Shown here piece by piece: positions 44,545 through 55,925 of a stretch of 64,000 bases of DNA; the first letter of the stretch is position 1, and the number at the start of each line of letters is the position of its first letter. Origin of the DNA: Gemmatimonadota bacterium (GTDB lineage: Bacteria > Gemmatimonadota > Gemmatimonadetes > Longimicrobiales > Gaopeijiaceae); NCBI GenBank assembly GCA_022571515.1, contig JACZXQ010000015.1, positions 45,762-109,761 of the forward strand, given 5' to 3'. The notes under the pieces were generated by a model. The model had not been told where the DNA came from. It was given only the letters and a program-made list of their open reading frames with translations, and did no database searches. The position numbers and the translations under genes are program-made.

Positions 44545-44924
44545 TACGACGTGCTTCCCGAATCGCGATTACGGCTCTGCTGCTTGCAGTGGTCGGTTGC
44601 GGCGGCGATGTCGGGCCCGAACTGCGGCCGGGCCTTCTGACCGCATCGCTCGTCTCCCCGAACGGCTCCGAGGGCGCCGCGCTGATCAACGTTGTCGGAG
44701 CCGGTCTGGGGTTCGTGGAGCCGGCCGGAGGCCGAGCCTTTACGTTTTCTCGCGGTGACACGATCCGCATTCTGCTGCTGCTCGACACACCGGGCGACCT
44801 GGGCTTCAGGATCTCGGTCCCCGACGTGGATAGGCCTCCGGTGGCGACGGTCGTGCAGGTCACTGACGGCGAAAACGCGCTCCGACCCGATCTCTCGGCG
44901 TATCGGGTGAGGTTCTCGCAATGA
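44541..44924 (+). CDS. Small lipoprotein
   Basis: A 127-residue protein with a lipobox LLAVVGCGG (Cys about 20), then a single beta-rich domain (LLTASLVSPNGSEGAALINV). It overlaps both neighbours by 4 bp, so it is translated with the patatin and the M6 protease. It may be a partner of the secreted protease. Family not recognised. Confidence 0.8.
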   Translation: MIRRASRIAITALLLAVVGCGGDVGPELRPGLLTASLVSPNGSEGAALINVVGAGLGFVEPAGGRAFTFSRGDTIRILLLLDTPGDLGFRISVPDVDRPPVATVVQVTDGENALRPDLSAYRVRFSQ

Positions 44925-46810
44925 GGGGCCGGCTCGTTCCGGCAGCTTCGCTCCTGATGGCCATCTTGCCGTCCTTGGGTGAAGCTCAGGACATGGAGGC
45001 GGTCGCCGCCATGCGCGGCATTCCCCTGCCTGCGGGATACTACGAGTTGGTGAGCGGAAACCCCGACTTCTTCGAGTTCCCCAACGTCTGGAGGGGCGGC
45101 CGCCCTGCCGCGGTCGGAGGGGCGGGGGTGGACCCGGTGAGCGGTGTCTTCCCCATCATCGTGATCCCGGCGCTGTTCTCGGATTCGGGCACGCCCGTGT
45201 TCACGGCGGAAGACATTCAGCGCAGCCTGTTCGACGGACCTGCGCCTTCGGGCACCATCACGGATTTCTACCGTGATGCTTCCGGGGGCCTGTTGAGGGT
45301 AAGCGGCGTCACTGCCCCTTGGGTCCGTACGAGCATCACGATGGCGGAGGTAGTTGGGACTTCGGCCGGCATCGGCCAGGATTCCCGGGTGGGCGAGTAT
45401 CTGGCCGAGGCCCTCTCGCTCGCCGACCCGGGCATCGATTTCGGCCAGTTCGACAACGATGGGCCTGACGGTATTCCCAACTCGGGCGATGACGATGGGG
45501 TAGTGGATGCCGTCACGTTCGAATTCAACGAGGTGTCCGGCTCCTGCGGCGGTCCCGCGATTTGGCCTCACCGTTCGGGTCTGGCCTTGTGGCTCGGGGC
45601 ACCCTACACGACGGGGGAGCTCCGACCCGACGGGACACCCGTGGTGGTGAACGGCTACATCATCCAGGGCACGACCGACTGTAGCGGCACAGTACTTCAG
45701 ACCGCCAACGTCATCTCACACGAGTTCGGGCACGTACTGGGCTTGCCGGACCTCTATCATCCCATCGACGGAATCGAGCCACAGAACCGCCGGTGGGTGC
45801 TCGGTTGTTGGGCGCTGATGGCTGCGGGATCCTGGGGCTGCGGAGACCCCTCCACGAGGCCCGCCGCCTTCGGCCCGACGCACTTCAGCCCCTGGTCCAA
45901 AGACCGCCTGGGATGGATCGACTGGATCGACGTCGAAGACGCGCTCGATCAGGAGATCAGCCTCGGCGGGGCACAGACTTCACGAAACGCCCTTCGCATC
46001 CCGATGGACGACCTCGGCCGAGAGTTCCTCGTGGTCGAGTTCCGTCCGCAAGTGGGGTTCGACGGGTTTCTGCCCGTGTCCGGCGTGCTGGTCTATCACT
46101 GGAACCTCGTCGGCGATATGCGGCCCGACCGGGGCTCTGAGGTGCCTTATGCGTTTTCCCTCGAAGAGGCCGACGGTCGAAGCGATCTGCTCGTCACCGG
46201 GACACGGGGCGGGAATCGTGGAGAGGCTTCCGATGCCTGGGGTGTCGATGGCAGGCTGGGCCCGATCAACAGCCTGAGCGTACCATCGACACGCCGAGAC
46301 GCCAGCAACCAGGCGAGCACGGTCACGCTCCATTCGATCGTGGTTGAGGGAGAGAACGCGAGAGTACGCGTGACCACGGTGGCCACACCCACGTTGCTGA
46401 GCCTCGGTGAGTTGCCGGCTCCGACACTTTTTGGGACCTACGAGGGGCGCACGCGGATAGCCGGGGGTGCGCTACCCTATTTGGCTACGCTCGACGGTGG
46501 TGTGCCGACCAAGGGCCTCGGTGTCGCCTTCGACGGCGACCATCTGGTGGTCAATGGCGTCCCCGCCGAGACCGGGCCGGTTCAGCTTCGCGTGACGGTC
46601 ACGGATGGGCTGGGCAGCGAGGCCGAGGTCGTGCTCGACCTGGTCATCGGGCCGTTCGTGGTTAGCGACGAGCGCTTGGTGCAGCCGTTCCTTCTCAGTG
46701 GCGAGACCCCCCTCACCGAGGCTGAACGGGACCATCTGGACGCCGTAGGAAATGGCAACGGCATCTTCGACATCGGCGATGCCCGTGCTCACCTGACCGG
46801 CGGGAGTTAG
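44921..46810 (+). CDS. M6-family secreted metalloprotease
   Basis: A 629-residue exported protein. The signal peptide ends near LGEAQ (about 23). The M6 domain has PALFSDSGTPVFTAEDIQRSLF, FYRDASGGLLRVSG and the zinc motif VISHEFGHVLGLPDLY (about 264-279). An Ig/cadherin-like domain (about 500-590, LPAPTLFGTYEGRTR) and a short dockerin-like end (GNGNGIFDIGDARAHL) follow. That end resembles a Ca-binding dockerin repeat. It should act outside the cell. Confidence 0.88.
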   Translation: MRGRLVPAASLLMAILPSLGEAQDMEAVAAMRGIPLPAGYYELVSGNPDFFEFPNVWRGGRPAAVGGAGVDPVSGVFPIIVIPALFSDSGTPVFTAEDIQRSLFDGPAPSGTITDFYRDASGGLLRVSGVTAPWVRTSITMAEVVGTSAGIGQDSRVGEYLAEALSLADPGIDFGQFDNDGPDGIPNSGDDDGVVDAVTFEFNEVSGSCGGPAIWPHRSGLALWLGAPYTTGELRPDGTPVVVNGYIIQGTTDCSGTVLQTANVISHEFGHVLGLPDLYHPIDGIEPQNRRWVLGCWALMAAGSWGCGDPSTRPAAFGPTHFSPWSKDRLGWIDWIDVEDALDQEISLGGAQTSRNALRIPMDDLGREFLVVEFRPQVGFDGFLPVSGVLVYHWNLVGDMRPDRGSEVPYAFSLEEADGRSDLLVTGTRGGNRGEASDAWGVDGRLGPINSLSVPSTRRDASNQASTVTLHSIVVEGENARVRVTTVATPTLLSLGELPAPTLFGTYEGRTRIAGGALPYLATLDGGVPTKGLGVAFDGDHLVVNGVPAETGPVQLRVTVTDGLGSEAEVVLDLVIGPFVVSDERLVQPFLLSGETPLTEAERDHLDAVGNGNGIFDIGDARAHLTGGS

Positions 46811-46815
46811 GCTCT

Positions 46816-47577
46816 CTACCGGCCCTTCAAGAAGGCCTCGAGCACACAGGCGAGCCCACCTTTCTTGATGACCTCTGTCGGCGCCAACCCGACCCTGCTT
46901 CTCAGGGCACGCCTCAAGGCTGAGTCGCTCGAGTATCCCAAACGGTATGCCACGTCCTCAACCGTCGTCTTCGGCTCTGGTAGCAACCGTCCCGCCTGAA
47001 AGAGCCGGCCCCATAGCAAGATTTCTCTGGCCGACGAGAGTCCCGAGTCGGGGAGGGCGCGAGCGAGTCGCCACGGGCTCAGCCCCATGGCTCGCGCGAG
47101 GTCCTCCACGCCGGGCCGCGAGAGCGCGTGTTCGGCCGCCCACAGCAAGGCCTCCAACTCCACGCCCGAAATGGTGTTCGCGAGCCGGGACTCGAGGTGC
47201 GTGGCCACGGCCGCGGAGAGGGCCCGCGCAGTGGCTTGCTGAATCTGCCAGGTACTGTCCTCGAAATCCGCCATGATGATGGCATCCACCTGCTGCTGGC
47301 CGAGCCGAAAAAGCTCGAACTCCCGCCGGGCGAAGTCCGAATAGACCAGGATCGCAATGCCTGCTTTGATGCCGGCGAGCTCACGCAGATCCTCGTCCGA
47401 GATGGAGCTGGAAGGGCTGTACACGTCGATGATGCATCCCTGAATGGGATGATCGCTGACCACTCCAAGGAGGTCCGCCCAGGTAGAGCAGGCGAGCAAC
47501 TCGTGCTGCGATCGGAGCGCCTCTCGAACGCGCGCGAGCCCGCGGGCGTCGGGCTGGAGGAGCGCCAGGAGTGCCAA
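46816..47577 (-). CDS. AraC-family regulator with receiver-like N-terminus
   Basis: A 253-residue protein. The C-terminal HTH (about 155-245) has VEDLARAMGLSPWRLARAL and TVEDVAYRLGYSSDSALRRALRSRVG. The N-terminal 120 residues alternate strand and helix (GCIIDVYSPS, AILVYSDFARREFELFRLG) like a receiver that has lost its usual phosphorylation pattern. It is the last gene of the ECF sigma cluster, 10 bp after the YbjQ gene. It has the same design as the gene at 6701-7627. Confidence 0.82.
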   Translation of the reverse strand: MALLALLQPDARGLARVREALRSQHELLACSTWADLLGVVSDHPIQGCIIDVYSPSSSISDEDLRELAGIKAGIAILVYSDFARREFELFRLGQQQVDAIIMADFEDSTWQIQQATARALSAAVATHLESRLANTISGVELEALLWAAEHALSRPGVEDLARAMGLSPWRLARALPDSGLSSAREILLWGRLFQAGRLLPEPKTTVEDVAYRLGYSSDSALRRALRSRVGLAPTEVIKKGGLACVLEAFLKGR

Positions 47578-47587
47578 TCGAAGCTAC

Positions 47588-47926
47588 CTAGGGGGTCTCG
47601 TCACCCTCGGAGGCAACGGTGTTGACCGCGGTGCCGTAGCATAGCATCTCCGCCGCTCCCTGCATGATCATAGACGTCTGGAACCGCACCGCCAACACGG
47701 CGTCCGCACCCAGGGTCTCGGCTTCTTGCAGCATGCGGTCGATCGCCTGCTCGCGGGCTTCGGCCAACATCTTCGTGTACTCGTAGACCTCCCCGCCTGC
47801 GATGTTTCGGAAGATCGCCATGATGTCGCGACCGACGTGGCGCGCCCGGATCGTATTTCCTCGCACGAGGCCCAACGTCCGGGTGATCCGCCTTCCTGGA
47901 ATATCCTGCGTGGTGACGAGGATCAT
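47588..47926 (-). CDS. YbjQ/UPF0145-family protein
   Basis: A 112-residue protein with the family pattern VTTQDIPGRRITRTLGLVRG, YTKMLAEAREQAIDRM and LGADAVLAVRFQTS. The family forms pentamers and was named heavy-metal binding, with little functional proof. It overlaps the anti-sigma gene by 4 bp. Confidence 0.9.
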   Translation of the reverse strand: MILVTTQDIPGRRITRTLGLVRGNTIRARHVGRDIMAIFRNIAGGEVYEYTKMLAEAREQAIDRMLQEAETLGADAVLAVRFQTSMIMQGAAEMLCYGTAVNTVASEGDETP

Positions 47927-48345
47927 CGTTGTAGGTCTCGGTATGGATCAGTCAGCCAATCGCGATAGCGCTCATAGATCACGCTACCCAGGAGCATCAG
48001 TACACCGATGACGATTGCCGCGCTAGCAAGCTTTTCCAAGAGGTTTGCGGCTGAGATGACGTATAGGTAGATCCCGTACACGGTGCAGACCAATGACCCG
48101 GACACGATCAAGACCCAGCCGGCCGGTCGGGTCAGGCGGCGGTTCACCCTTTCCCAGACGGATGGGCCCTCGGATCCGGCGAACGACATGGCGCGGAGAT
48201 CCTCTTTCATCTTGCCGAAGACCGCCACATCCCGCTGCAGCTCGGTCGAGGCCGAGATCTGCCCCTCGACGCGGGCACGCTCATCCGGCGACAACTCACC
48301 GTCGAGGTACCGCATCAGGTCCTCCTGACTGACTCCTCCTGTCAC
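47923..48345 (-). CDS. Probable anti-sigma factor
   Basis: A 140-residue protein. The N-terminal helical region (QEDLMRYLDGELSPDERARVEGQI) is typical of anti-sigma domains but lacks the HxxxCxxC zinc motif. Two hydrophobic segments (about 75-97 and 103-122) form membrane helices. It lies 10 bp downstream of the sigma gene. Assignment rests on context and the helical pattern. Confidence 0.78.
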   Translation of the reverse strand: MTGGVSQEDLMRYLDGELSPDERARVEGQISASTELQRDVAVFGKMKEDLRAMSFAGSEGPSVWERVNRRLTRPAGWVLIVSGSLVCTVYGIYLYVISAANLLEKLASAAIVIGVLMLLGSVIYERYRDWLTDPYRDLQR

Positions 48346-48355
48346 AGCCGATCCC

Positions 48356-48931
48356 TCATCCTTCTACGTGGAACTTGGCGCCCATCTCTTCGAGCGCGCC
48401 CCTGAGGGCATTGCGGGCGTGGTACAGCCGGCTCGCGACTGTGCCCTCGGGAAGGTCGAGCATCTTGGCGATCTCCGTGTAGCGAAACCCCTGCACCTCC
48501 TTGAGAACCAGGATCTCGCGGTGCTCCTCACCGATCCGCGCCAGGCCATCCCAAAGCATCTCGGCGGCCGCCCGCCGCTGACGCCCACGCTCGGGCCCGT
48601 GCTCGAAATCCGCGGGCCGGAGCTCGAGTCGCTCGTCGCGTACTTCCAGCTTTCCTCTGGACTGTCGGCTACGGATCATGTCCCTGCACTGGTTTCTCAG
48701 AATCTGGAAGAACCACGGACCGAACGGCCGCATCACATCGAACTTGCCGAGGGACGTGTAGGCCTTCACGAAGGCGTCCTGCAAGGCGTCTCTCGCGTCG
48801 TCCACATTTCCTAGCATTCCTATGGCTAGTCGAAGACCCGAGGCCTCATACGCACGCACCAGGGGCTCATAGAACTGAGCTCCTCCGGACCTGCACTTGA
48901 GTATGAGCTCGCGCTCGACCTCCGGTTGCAC
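48356..48931 (-). CDS. ECF-type RNA polymerase sigma factor
   Basis: A 191-residue sigma-70 family protein. Region 2 includes LQDAFVKAYTSLGKFD and PFGPWFFQILRNQCRDMIRSR. Region 4 includes LARIGEEHREILVLKEVQGFRYTEIAKMLDLPEGTVASRLYHARNALR. Start is GTG at 48931; GAGGAG is rather far upstream. It heads a cluster with anti-sigma, YbjQ and AraC-type genes. Confidence 0.92.
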   Translation of the reverse strand: MQPEVERELILKCRSGGAQFYEPLVRAYEASGLRLAIGMLGNVDDARDALQDAFVKAYTSLGKFDVMRPFGPWFFQILRNQCRDMIRSRQSRGKLEVRDERLELRPADFEHGPERGRQRRAAAEMLWDGLARIGEEHREILVLKEVQGFRYTEIAKMLDLPEGTVASRLYHARNALRGALEEMGAKFHVEG

Positions 48932-48982
48932 CGTTATTCTTCGCTCCTCGAGATTAGAATACGGGAGTCGTCCGCAATTTCT

Positions 48983-50203
48983 TCATGACGAACTGGACGA
49001 GGCGAGAAGTTCTGCGAGGGCCGAGACCAGCGCATCGATCTCCTCGTCCGTGTTGTAATAGTGGGGCGAGATGCGCAACGCCCCTTCCACCCCCTTCTGG
49101 TCGAAATCCAGGACCGCGTACGTGCGTGTCGAGATCGATGTGTTGATCCCGCCCTCGCCGAGTCGGGCGCATAGCTCGGCCGGCGTCCAACCTTCTACCG
49201 AGATGGTCACGATGGCACAGAGATCGCTCCCGCGGTCCTGGACGGTCACGCCTGGCAACTCGGACAGTTCCGTGCGTGTGCGTTGCGCCAGGGCGCTGGC
49301 ACGATCCATGGCGCTCTCCATGCCCACGGCCTGCGCGTAACGGGCTGCCTCGCCCATTCCCAAGACCAGCGCGTATGCGAACTCCCAGTTCTCGAACCGG
49401 CGCGCATCGGGTGAGGGCTGGTAGAGGTCGTCGTCGATCCAGTCTGCGCCCCGCATGTCGATGAAGAGGGGCTCCAGCCCGGCATCCAACGCTCGGTCGG
49501 AAACGTAAAGGAAACCAATGCCGCGTGGCCCCCTGAGGAACTTGCGTGCCGTAGCCGACAGGAAGTCGCATTGCAACTCCTCGACATCGATGGGCATCTG
49601 GCCCACGGACTGGCAAGCGTCGAGCAGGTAGGGGACGTTCCTGGCGCGACAAAGGCGTCCAACGGCTGCCGCCTGCTGCACCAGGCCCGAGTTGGTCGGA
49701 ACGTGTGTGAGCGCGACAAGTGCGGGCCTGAACCGGTGGATCAACTCCCCCATGTGGATGAGGTCGACCCCGCCGTCCGGGTGGTCGTTGGCCCGCACCA
49801 CCTCGATACCCAGGCGCGCCGCCATGGAGAGGTACTGGATCTGATTGGAGACGTAGTCGTTCCGCGTCGTCAGCAGCACGTCCCCCGGTTTCCACTGGAT
49901 CGACGATAGGGCTTGGCTGAACCCGGCCGTCGCATTCTCCACCACCGCGATGTTTCGGGCCGGGGCCCCGATCAACTGGCCGATGGCTGCGTAGGCCTGG
50001 CCGATCTCGGACTCGCGCTGGTCAGCCGCCTCGTATCCGCCAACACGGGCTTCGAGCTCCAGATGGTCCTGTACCGCCGCGAGCACCGAGGCCGGCATCA
50101 GCCCCGCGCCCGCGTTGTTCAGGTGGATGCAGTGTTCGCACCCGGGTGTGTCCGCGCGAAGCTGATTCAGGTCCATGGCTGGCTGGTCACCCGAATGGAT
50201 CAT
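48983..50203 (-). CDS. Class V aminotransferase/desulfurase-like PLP enzyme
   Basis: A 406-residue fold-type I PLP enzyme. It opens with CEHCIHLNNAGAGLMPASVL. The PLP Asp is in PYLLDACQSVGQMPIDV and the Lys in FLSATARKFLRGPRGIGFLY (about 225). There is no SufS-type catalytic Cys loop, so a lyase or epimerase-like role is possible. ATG at 50203 overlaps the amidohydrolase stop by 4 bp, implying coupled translation. Confidence 0.85.
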   Translation of the reverse strand: MIHSGDQPAMDLNQLRADTPGCEHCIHLNNAGAGLMPASVLAAVQDHLELEARVGGYEAADQRESEIGQAYAAIGQLIGAPARNIAVVENATAGFSQALSSIQWKPGDVLLTTRNDYVSNQIQYLSMAARLGIEVVRANDHPDGGVDLIHMGELIHRFRPALVALTHVPTNSGLVQQAAAVGRLCRARNVPYLLDACQSVGQMPIDVEELQCDFLSATARKFLRGPRGIGFLYVSDRALDAGLEPLFIDMRGADWIDDDLYQPSPDARRFENWEFAYALVLGMGEAARYAQAVGMESAMDRASALAQRTRTELSELPGVTVQDRGSDLCAIVTISVEGWTPAELCARLGEGGINTSISTRTYAVLDFDQKGVEGALRISPHYYNTDEEIDALVSALAELLASSSSS

Positions 50204-51828
50204 CCGCCTCCGCCTTGAGTCGTGACGCGCTCCTTGGCTTTGGCCTCCCGCACCATTTCCCGAACATCCTCGAGGAGCTGTTTGGCGTCGTAGACGATGC
50301 CGTCCTTGATCGTGTACTTGATGCCGCCGACGCGCTCGACCGCGCCCGTCTCGTCGTTGATCTTCACCGCGCCTGTGCCGTAGAGCACCTTGAGGTTTTG
50401 GAGCGGGTTCTGGTCCACGATCACAAGATCGGCCTTGAGGCCGGGGCGTATCATGCCGAAGTCTGGCTCGATGCCTTTCGGCTTGTGAAGCTGCATGGCG
50501 CCGTACATGGTGGCCGAGCGTATGACCTCGAGCGGATGAAAGCCCGCCTCGCGCAGCAGTTCGAGCTCGCGGATGTAGGCGAACCCGTACAGCTTGTAGA
50601 TGAAGCCCGAGTCGGAGCCGGTGGTCACGATCCCGCCCCGGTTCTTGAATTCGTTGAGGAACCGCATCCACCGGATGTAGAAGTTCTTCCACGCAACCTC
50701 GTCCTCTGTGGTCCAGTAGAACCAGTATGATCCATGGGCGTTGCGGCTCGGCTGGTAGAACTCCTCCTGGCTGGGGAGCGTGTACTCGTCGTGCCAGTCG
50801 GCGTTGCGCGCGCGCATGACGTCACGGCTCGCCTCGTAGATCGTCATGGTGGGGTCGAGCCCGAAGTCGAGCTCCAGGAAGCGGTCCATCAGGGCGTACC
50901 ACTCGTCGCTGCCCGGCTCGTAGATCTGGTCCCACAACCGGGCGACGTTGCCGAACCGGTTCTGTTCGTCGTTGTAGTTGTAGTCGAGCGGCCAGTTCTG
51001 GATCGAGTAGTCCTTCAGCAGGGACTCGAAGAGCCCGTAGTAGTGGGTCATCATGTCCAGCCCCGCCTCGGCCGCGTCCAGAGCCGTCATACGGGCGACC
51101 CCCGTCTGGCCCAGGTGCGCCACGGTGCCTAGGCCGTGCTTGTGGGCCTCGTCGATGAGCGCTTCCATGATTGGAGGGTCCAAGGAACCGAGCTTGAGCC
51201 CGTCGATCTTCTGGCCGTCTACCTCCACCTTCGCTGCCCACCGCACCCACTCCCTGGCCTTTTCGGGGTCCGTGATGTCTCCCTCGTCCCACGCCTCTCC
51301 CGGGCGCGCGTACGTGAACATGCGCGGCGCCACGATCTCGTTCCTGGCCGCCAGGGCTTTTTGTTCGAGGGCCCACATCATGGGGCCGTGGCCCACTCCT
51401 CTGGAGGTAGTGACGCCGTGAGCCATCCATAGCTTGTACACGTATTCGGGCTGGGGGGCCTTGGGAGAGCCGCCGGTGTGCGCGTGCATGTCCACGAAGC
51501 CGGGCATGACGTACATCCCGCTGACGTCGATTACGCGGTCCGCTTCGCCTGGGCGCCCGCTCTCGTCGATCGGCACTCCCGGGAAGCCGACAGACTTCAC
51601 CTCCACGATGCGGTCACCTTCGATCACGATGTCCATCGGGCCACGAGGCGGTGCGCCCGTGCCGTCGATGATCGTCGCGCCTCTCAGGATCAGTCGGTTG
51701 AATGGACCCTCCCCCTCGTCTGGCCGACGGGGCGTGGTGGTCTCCATCTGGGCGGCGGCGTGGCCTGCCAGTGCCAGCATCATGGCGGCTGCCAGGCCGG
51801 CCAGCGGCGAGAGTCTCGTCGGTCTCAT
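50200..51828 (-). CDS. Secreted amidohydrolase
   Basis: A 542-residue exported protein. The signal peptide ends near GHAAAQ (about 27). The amidohydrolase fold has RGATIIDGTGAPPRGPMDIVIEGDRI, the metal motif YVMPGFVDMHAHTGG (HxH about 125-127), GLGTVAHLGQTGVAR and, late, TTGSDSGFI (Asp). An inserted helical segment (DYNYNDEQNRFGNVARLWDQ) is common in peptide-handling members. The substrate is unknown. ATG at 51828 follows GGAGAAG. Confidence 0.87.
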   Translation of the reverse strand: MRPTRLSPLAGLAAAMMLALAGHAAAQMETTTPRRPDEGEGPFNRLILRGATIIDGTGAPPRGPMDIVIEGDRIVEVKSVGFPGVPIDESGRPGEADRVIDVSGMYVMPGFVDMHAHTGGSPKAPQPEYVYKLWMAHGVTTSRGVGHGPMMWALEQKALAARNEIVAPRMFTYARPGEAWDEGDITDPEKAREWVRWAAKVEVDGQKIDGLKLGSLDPPIMEALIDEAHKHGLGTVAHLGQTGVARMTALDAAEAGLDMMTHYYGLFESLLKDYSIQNWPLDYNYNDEQNRFGNVARLWDQIYEPGSDEWYALMDRFLELDFGLDPTMTIYEASRDVMRARNADWHDEYTLPSQEEFYQPSRNAHGSYWFYWTTEDEVAWKNFYIRWMRFLNEFKNRGGIVTTGSDSGFIYKLYGFAYIRELELLREAGFHPLEVIRSATMYGAMQLHKPKGIEPDFGMIRPGLKADLVIVDQNPLQNLKVLYGTGAVKINDETGAVERVGGIKYTIKDGIVYDAKQLLEDVREMVREAKAKERVTTQGGGG

Positions 51829-51900
51829 CGGTCTTCTCCGAATGTCAGCGAGGATCGGCGAACGTAGGGAGCCGACCCGGAGGTGTGCGGAAGCCTCTGA

Positions 51901-52008
51901 TATACTTGTTACATCCCAGGGGGCGCAACGGGAGGGTGCGGGTGAGGTGCGACCCTGGCTCGGGCGACGAAAGCCCTGTACCGTGGCGTGGTGTTTGGCC
52001 ACGTTTTA
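51901..52008 (+). ncRNA. Possible structured small RNA or leader upstream of ligA
   Basis: A TATACT box (51901-51906) is followed by three pairings: CCAGGG/CCCTGG (51916-51921 with 51953-51958), GGGC-N7-GCCC (51962-51976) and CGTGGC/GCCACG (51982-51987 with 51998-52003) followed directly by TTTT. The last has the shape of a factor-independent terminator. No -35 is evident. It could be an sRNA of about 95 nt or an attenuator for ligA. I do not recognise a known RNA class; the SRP RNA core is absent. Confidence 0.35.
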
Positions 52009-52059
52009 GTCTTCAACTGAGTCCAACCGGGTCCATTCGTACGTGTCACTACGGAGTGA

Positions 52060-54105
<2,046 letters not shown>

Positions 54106-54149
54106 TCCAGACGCTTCGCGCACACGGCCGGAAACGGCAGGGCTGAGAG

Positions 54150-55925
54150 ATGGAGAACATCGAGATCGTGGCCGTCTTGGGCGAGTTGGCCGATCTGCTC
54201 GAGATCAAGGGATCCAACCCTTTCCGCATCCGTGCCTACCGCAACGCCATCCAGACCATCAACAGCCTGACCCGATCGCTCGAGGGCATGGTCGAGGACG
54301 GCGAGGATCTGACGGATCTGCCGGCCGTCGGCAAGGACATCGCAGGCCATATCGAGGAGCTCATCTCGACGGGAGGCCTGAGTCGCCTGGAGGAGGTGGC
54401 GGCCGAGGTGCCCCGCACGCTGGCCGAGTTGGTGAAGCTCGACGGCGTTGGGCCGAAGAAGGTCAAGAAGCTGTGGAACGAGCTGGGCGTGACCACCGTC
54501 GATCAGCTGGAGGAGGCGCTCGAGGCCGACCGGGTCGTTTCCCTGGAAGGGTTCGGGGCCACGAGCGCCGAGAAGATCCGGAGATCGATCGAGGACTATC
54601 GGAAGCAGGTGGGACGGTTCTTGCTGTCCGAGGCCGAGGTCCTGATCCAGCCGTTGCTGGACTACCTCGGGGCAGTCGATGGGCTGGATGAACTGGAGAT
54701 CGCGGGTAGCTTCCGCCGGCGCTCGGAGACCGTCGGCGATCTCGACGTCCTGGCCCGCGCGCGGGAGGGGCGCGAGGAAGCGATCATGGATCGTTTCGTG
54801 AAGTTCCCGTCGGTCGACCGTGTGGTTTCGGCGGGAGTCACCAAGGGGGCTGTCGTGCTCCGGTCCGGGCTCGAAGTCGATCTCCGGATCGTACCCAGAG
54901 AGTCCTGGGGAGCTGCTCTTCTCTATTTTACAGGATCGAAGGAGCACAACGTTGCGTTGAGGGCCCGGGCCGTCAGGCAGGGACTCCGTGTCAACGAGTG
55001 GGGCGTGTTTCGGGTGCCGGATGGCCAGGACGACGAGGACCGGACCGACGACATTGGCGAGCGACTGGGAGGGACGGAGGAGGAGGATGCGTACCGGATT
55101 CTGGGCCTGGAGTGGATCCCGCCGGTTCTTCGTGAGAACCGGGGCGAAATCGAGGCCGCGGAGACAGGATCACTACCGTCGCTCGTCAGATTGGATGACA
55201 TTCGTGGTGATCTCCAGATGCACTCGACGTGGAGTGACGGCAAGGCGAGCATCGAAGAGATGGCGCTGCGGTGCCGGGAGTTGGGCTACGACTACCTGGC
55301 CATGACGGACCACAGCCCGAATCTGGCTATGGTTCAGGGGGTGACCGCTGAAAAAGCGAAGCTTCAATGGAGTGAGATTGAAAAGATCCAGGGGCGGTTG
55401 GAGGGGATTACGGTTTTCCGAAGCATGGAAGTGGACATCCTCAAGGATGGCTCACTGGACATGGAGGAGGAGATTCTGGCGGGATTGGACCTTGTCGTCA
55501 TCTCTGTGCACACGCTGATGGACATGGTCAAGACGGAAATGACGGACCGCGTAATCGAGGCGATGCGGCACCCCAGTGCCGACATCCTCGCGCACCCTAC
55601 GGGGCGGCTCCTGAACCGTCGGGAGCCGTTTGCGCTCGACGTGGAGGCCGTTCTGCGCGCAGCCGCTGAGTTCGACGTAGCGGTAGAGCTGAATGCGAGC
55701 CCACGGCGCTTGGACCTGAGCGATGTCCACGTTCGCCGCGCGAAGGAGTTGGGCGTCAAGGTGGTGATCAGCACCGACGCCCACGAGCCGCGCGCACTCG
55801 GGAGCATGCGCTTCGGCGTCGAACAGGCGCGGCGCGGATGGCTCGAGCCCGGCGACGTGTTGAATACGATGTCCGTGGAGGCATTCCGTTCCTGGCTCGG
55901 CCGCCGCTCGGAGTCGCAGGCTTGA
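54150..55925 (+). CDS. polX: DNA polymerase/3'-5' exonuclease PolX
   Basis: A 591-residue family X polymerase. The HhH-rich N-terminus has LLEIKGSNPFRIRAYRNA and LPAVGKDIAGHIEEL. The polymerase site is in IAGSFRRRSETVGDLDVLARA (metal Asp pair about 198-200). The C-terminal PHP exonuclease begins DLQMHSTWSDGKASIEEMA with TDHSPNLA. It fills short gaps in base-excision repair. It follows ligA by 44 bp, a natural repair pair. Confidence 0.95.
   Translation: MENIEIVAVLGELADLLEIKGSNPFRIRAYRNAIQTINSLTRSLEGMVEDGEDLTDLPAVGKDIAGHIEELISTGGLSRLEEVAAEVPRTLAELVKLDGVGPKKVKKLWNELGVTTVDQLEEALEADRVVSLEGFGATSAEKIRRSIEDYRKQVGRFLLSEAEVLIQPLLDYLGAVDGLDELEIAGSFRRRSETVGDLDVLARAREGREEAIMDRFVKFPSVDRVVSAGVTKGAVVLRSGLEVDLRIVPRESWGAALLYFTGSKEHNVALRARAVRQGLRVNEWGVFRVPDGQDDEDRTDDIGERLGGTEEEDAYRILGLEWIPPVLRENRGEIEAAETGSLPSLVRLDDIRGDLQMHSTWSDGKASIEEMALRCRELGYDYLAMTDHSPNLAMVQGVTAEKAKLQWSEIEKIQGRLEGITVFRSMEVDILKDGSLDMEEEILAGLDLVVISVHTLMDMVKTEMTDRVIEAMRHPSADILAHPTGRLLNRREPFALDVEAVLRAAAEFDVAVELNASPRRLDLSDVHVRRAKELGVKVVISTDAHEPRALGSMRFGVEQARRGWLEPGDVLNTMSVEAFRSWLGRRSESQA

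Noticed and set aside
51901..52008. Reading of the ligA leader as SRP RNA or a guanidine-III-like riboswitch
   Set aside because: The conserved SRP core with the GGAAGCAGC-type sequence is missing, and only a few bases resemble the guanidine-III motif; neither structure can be completed.
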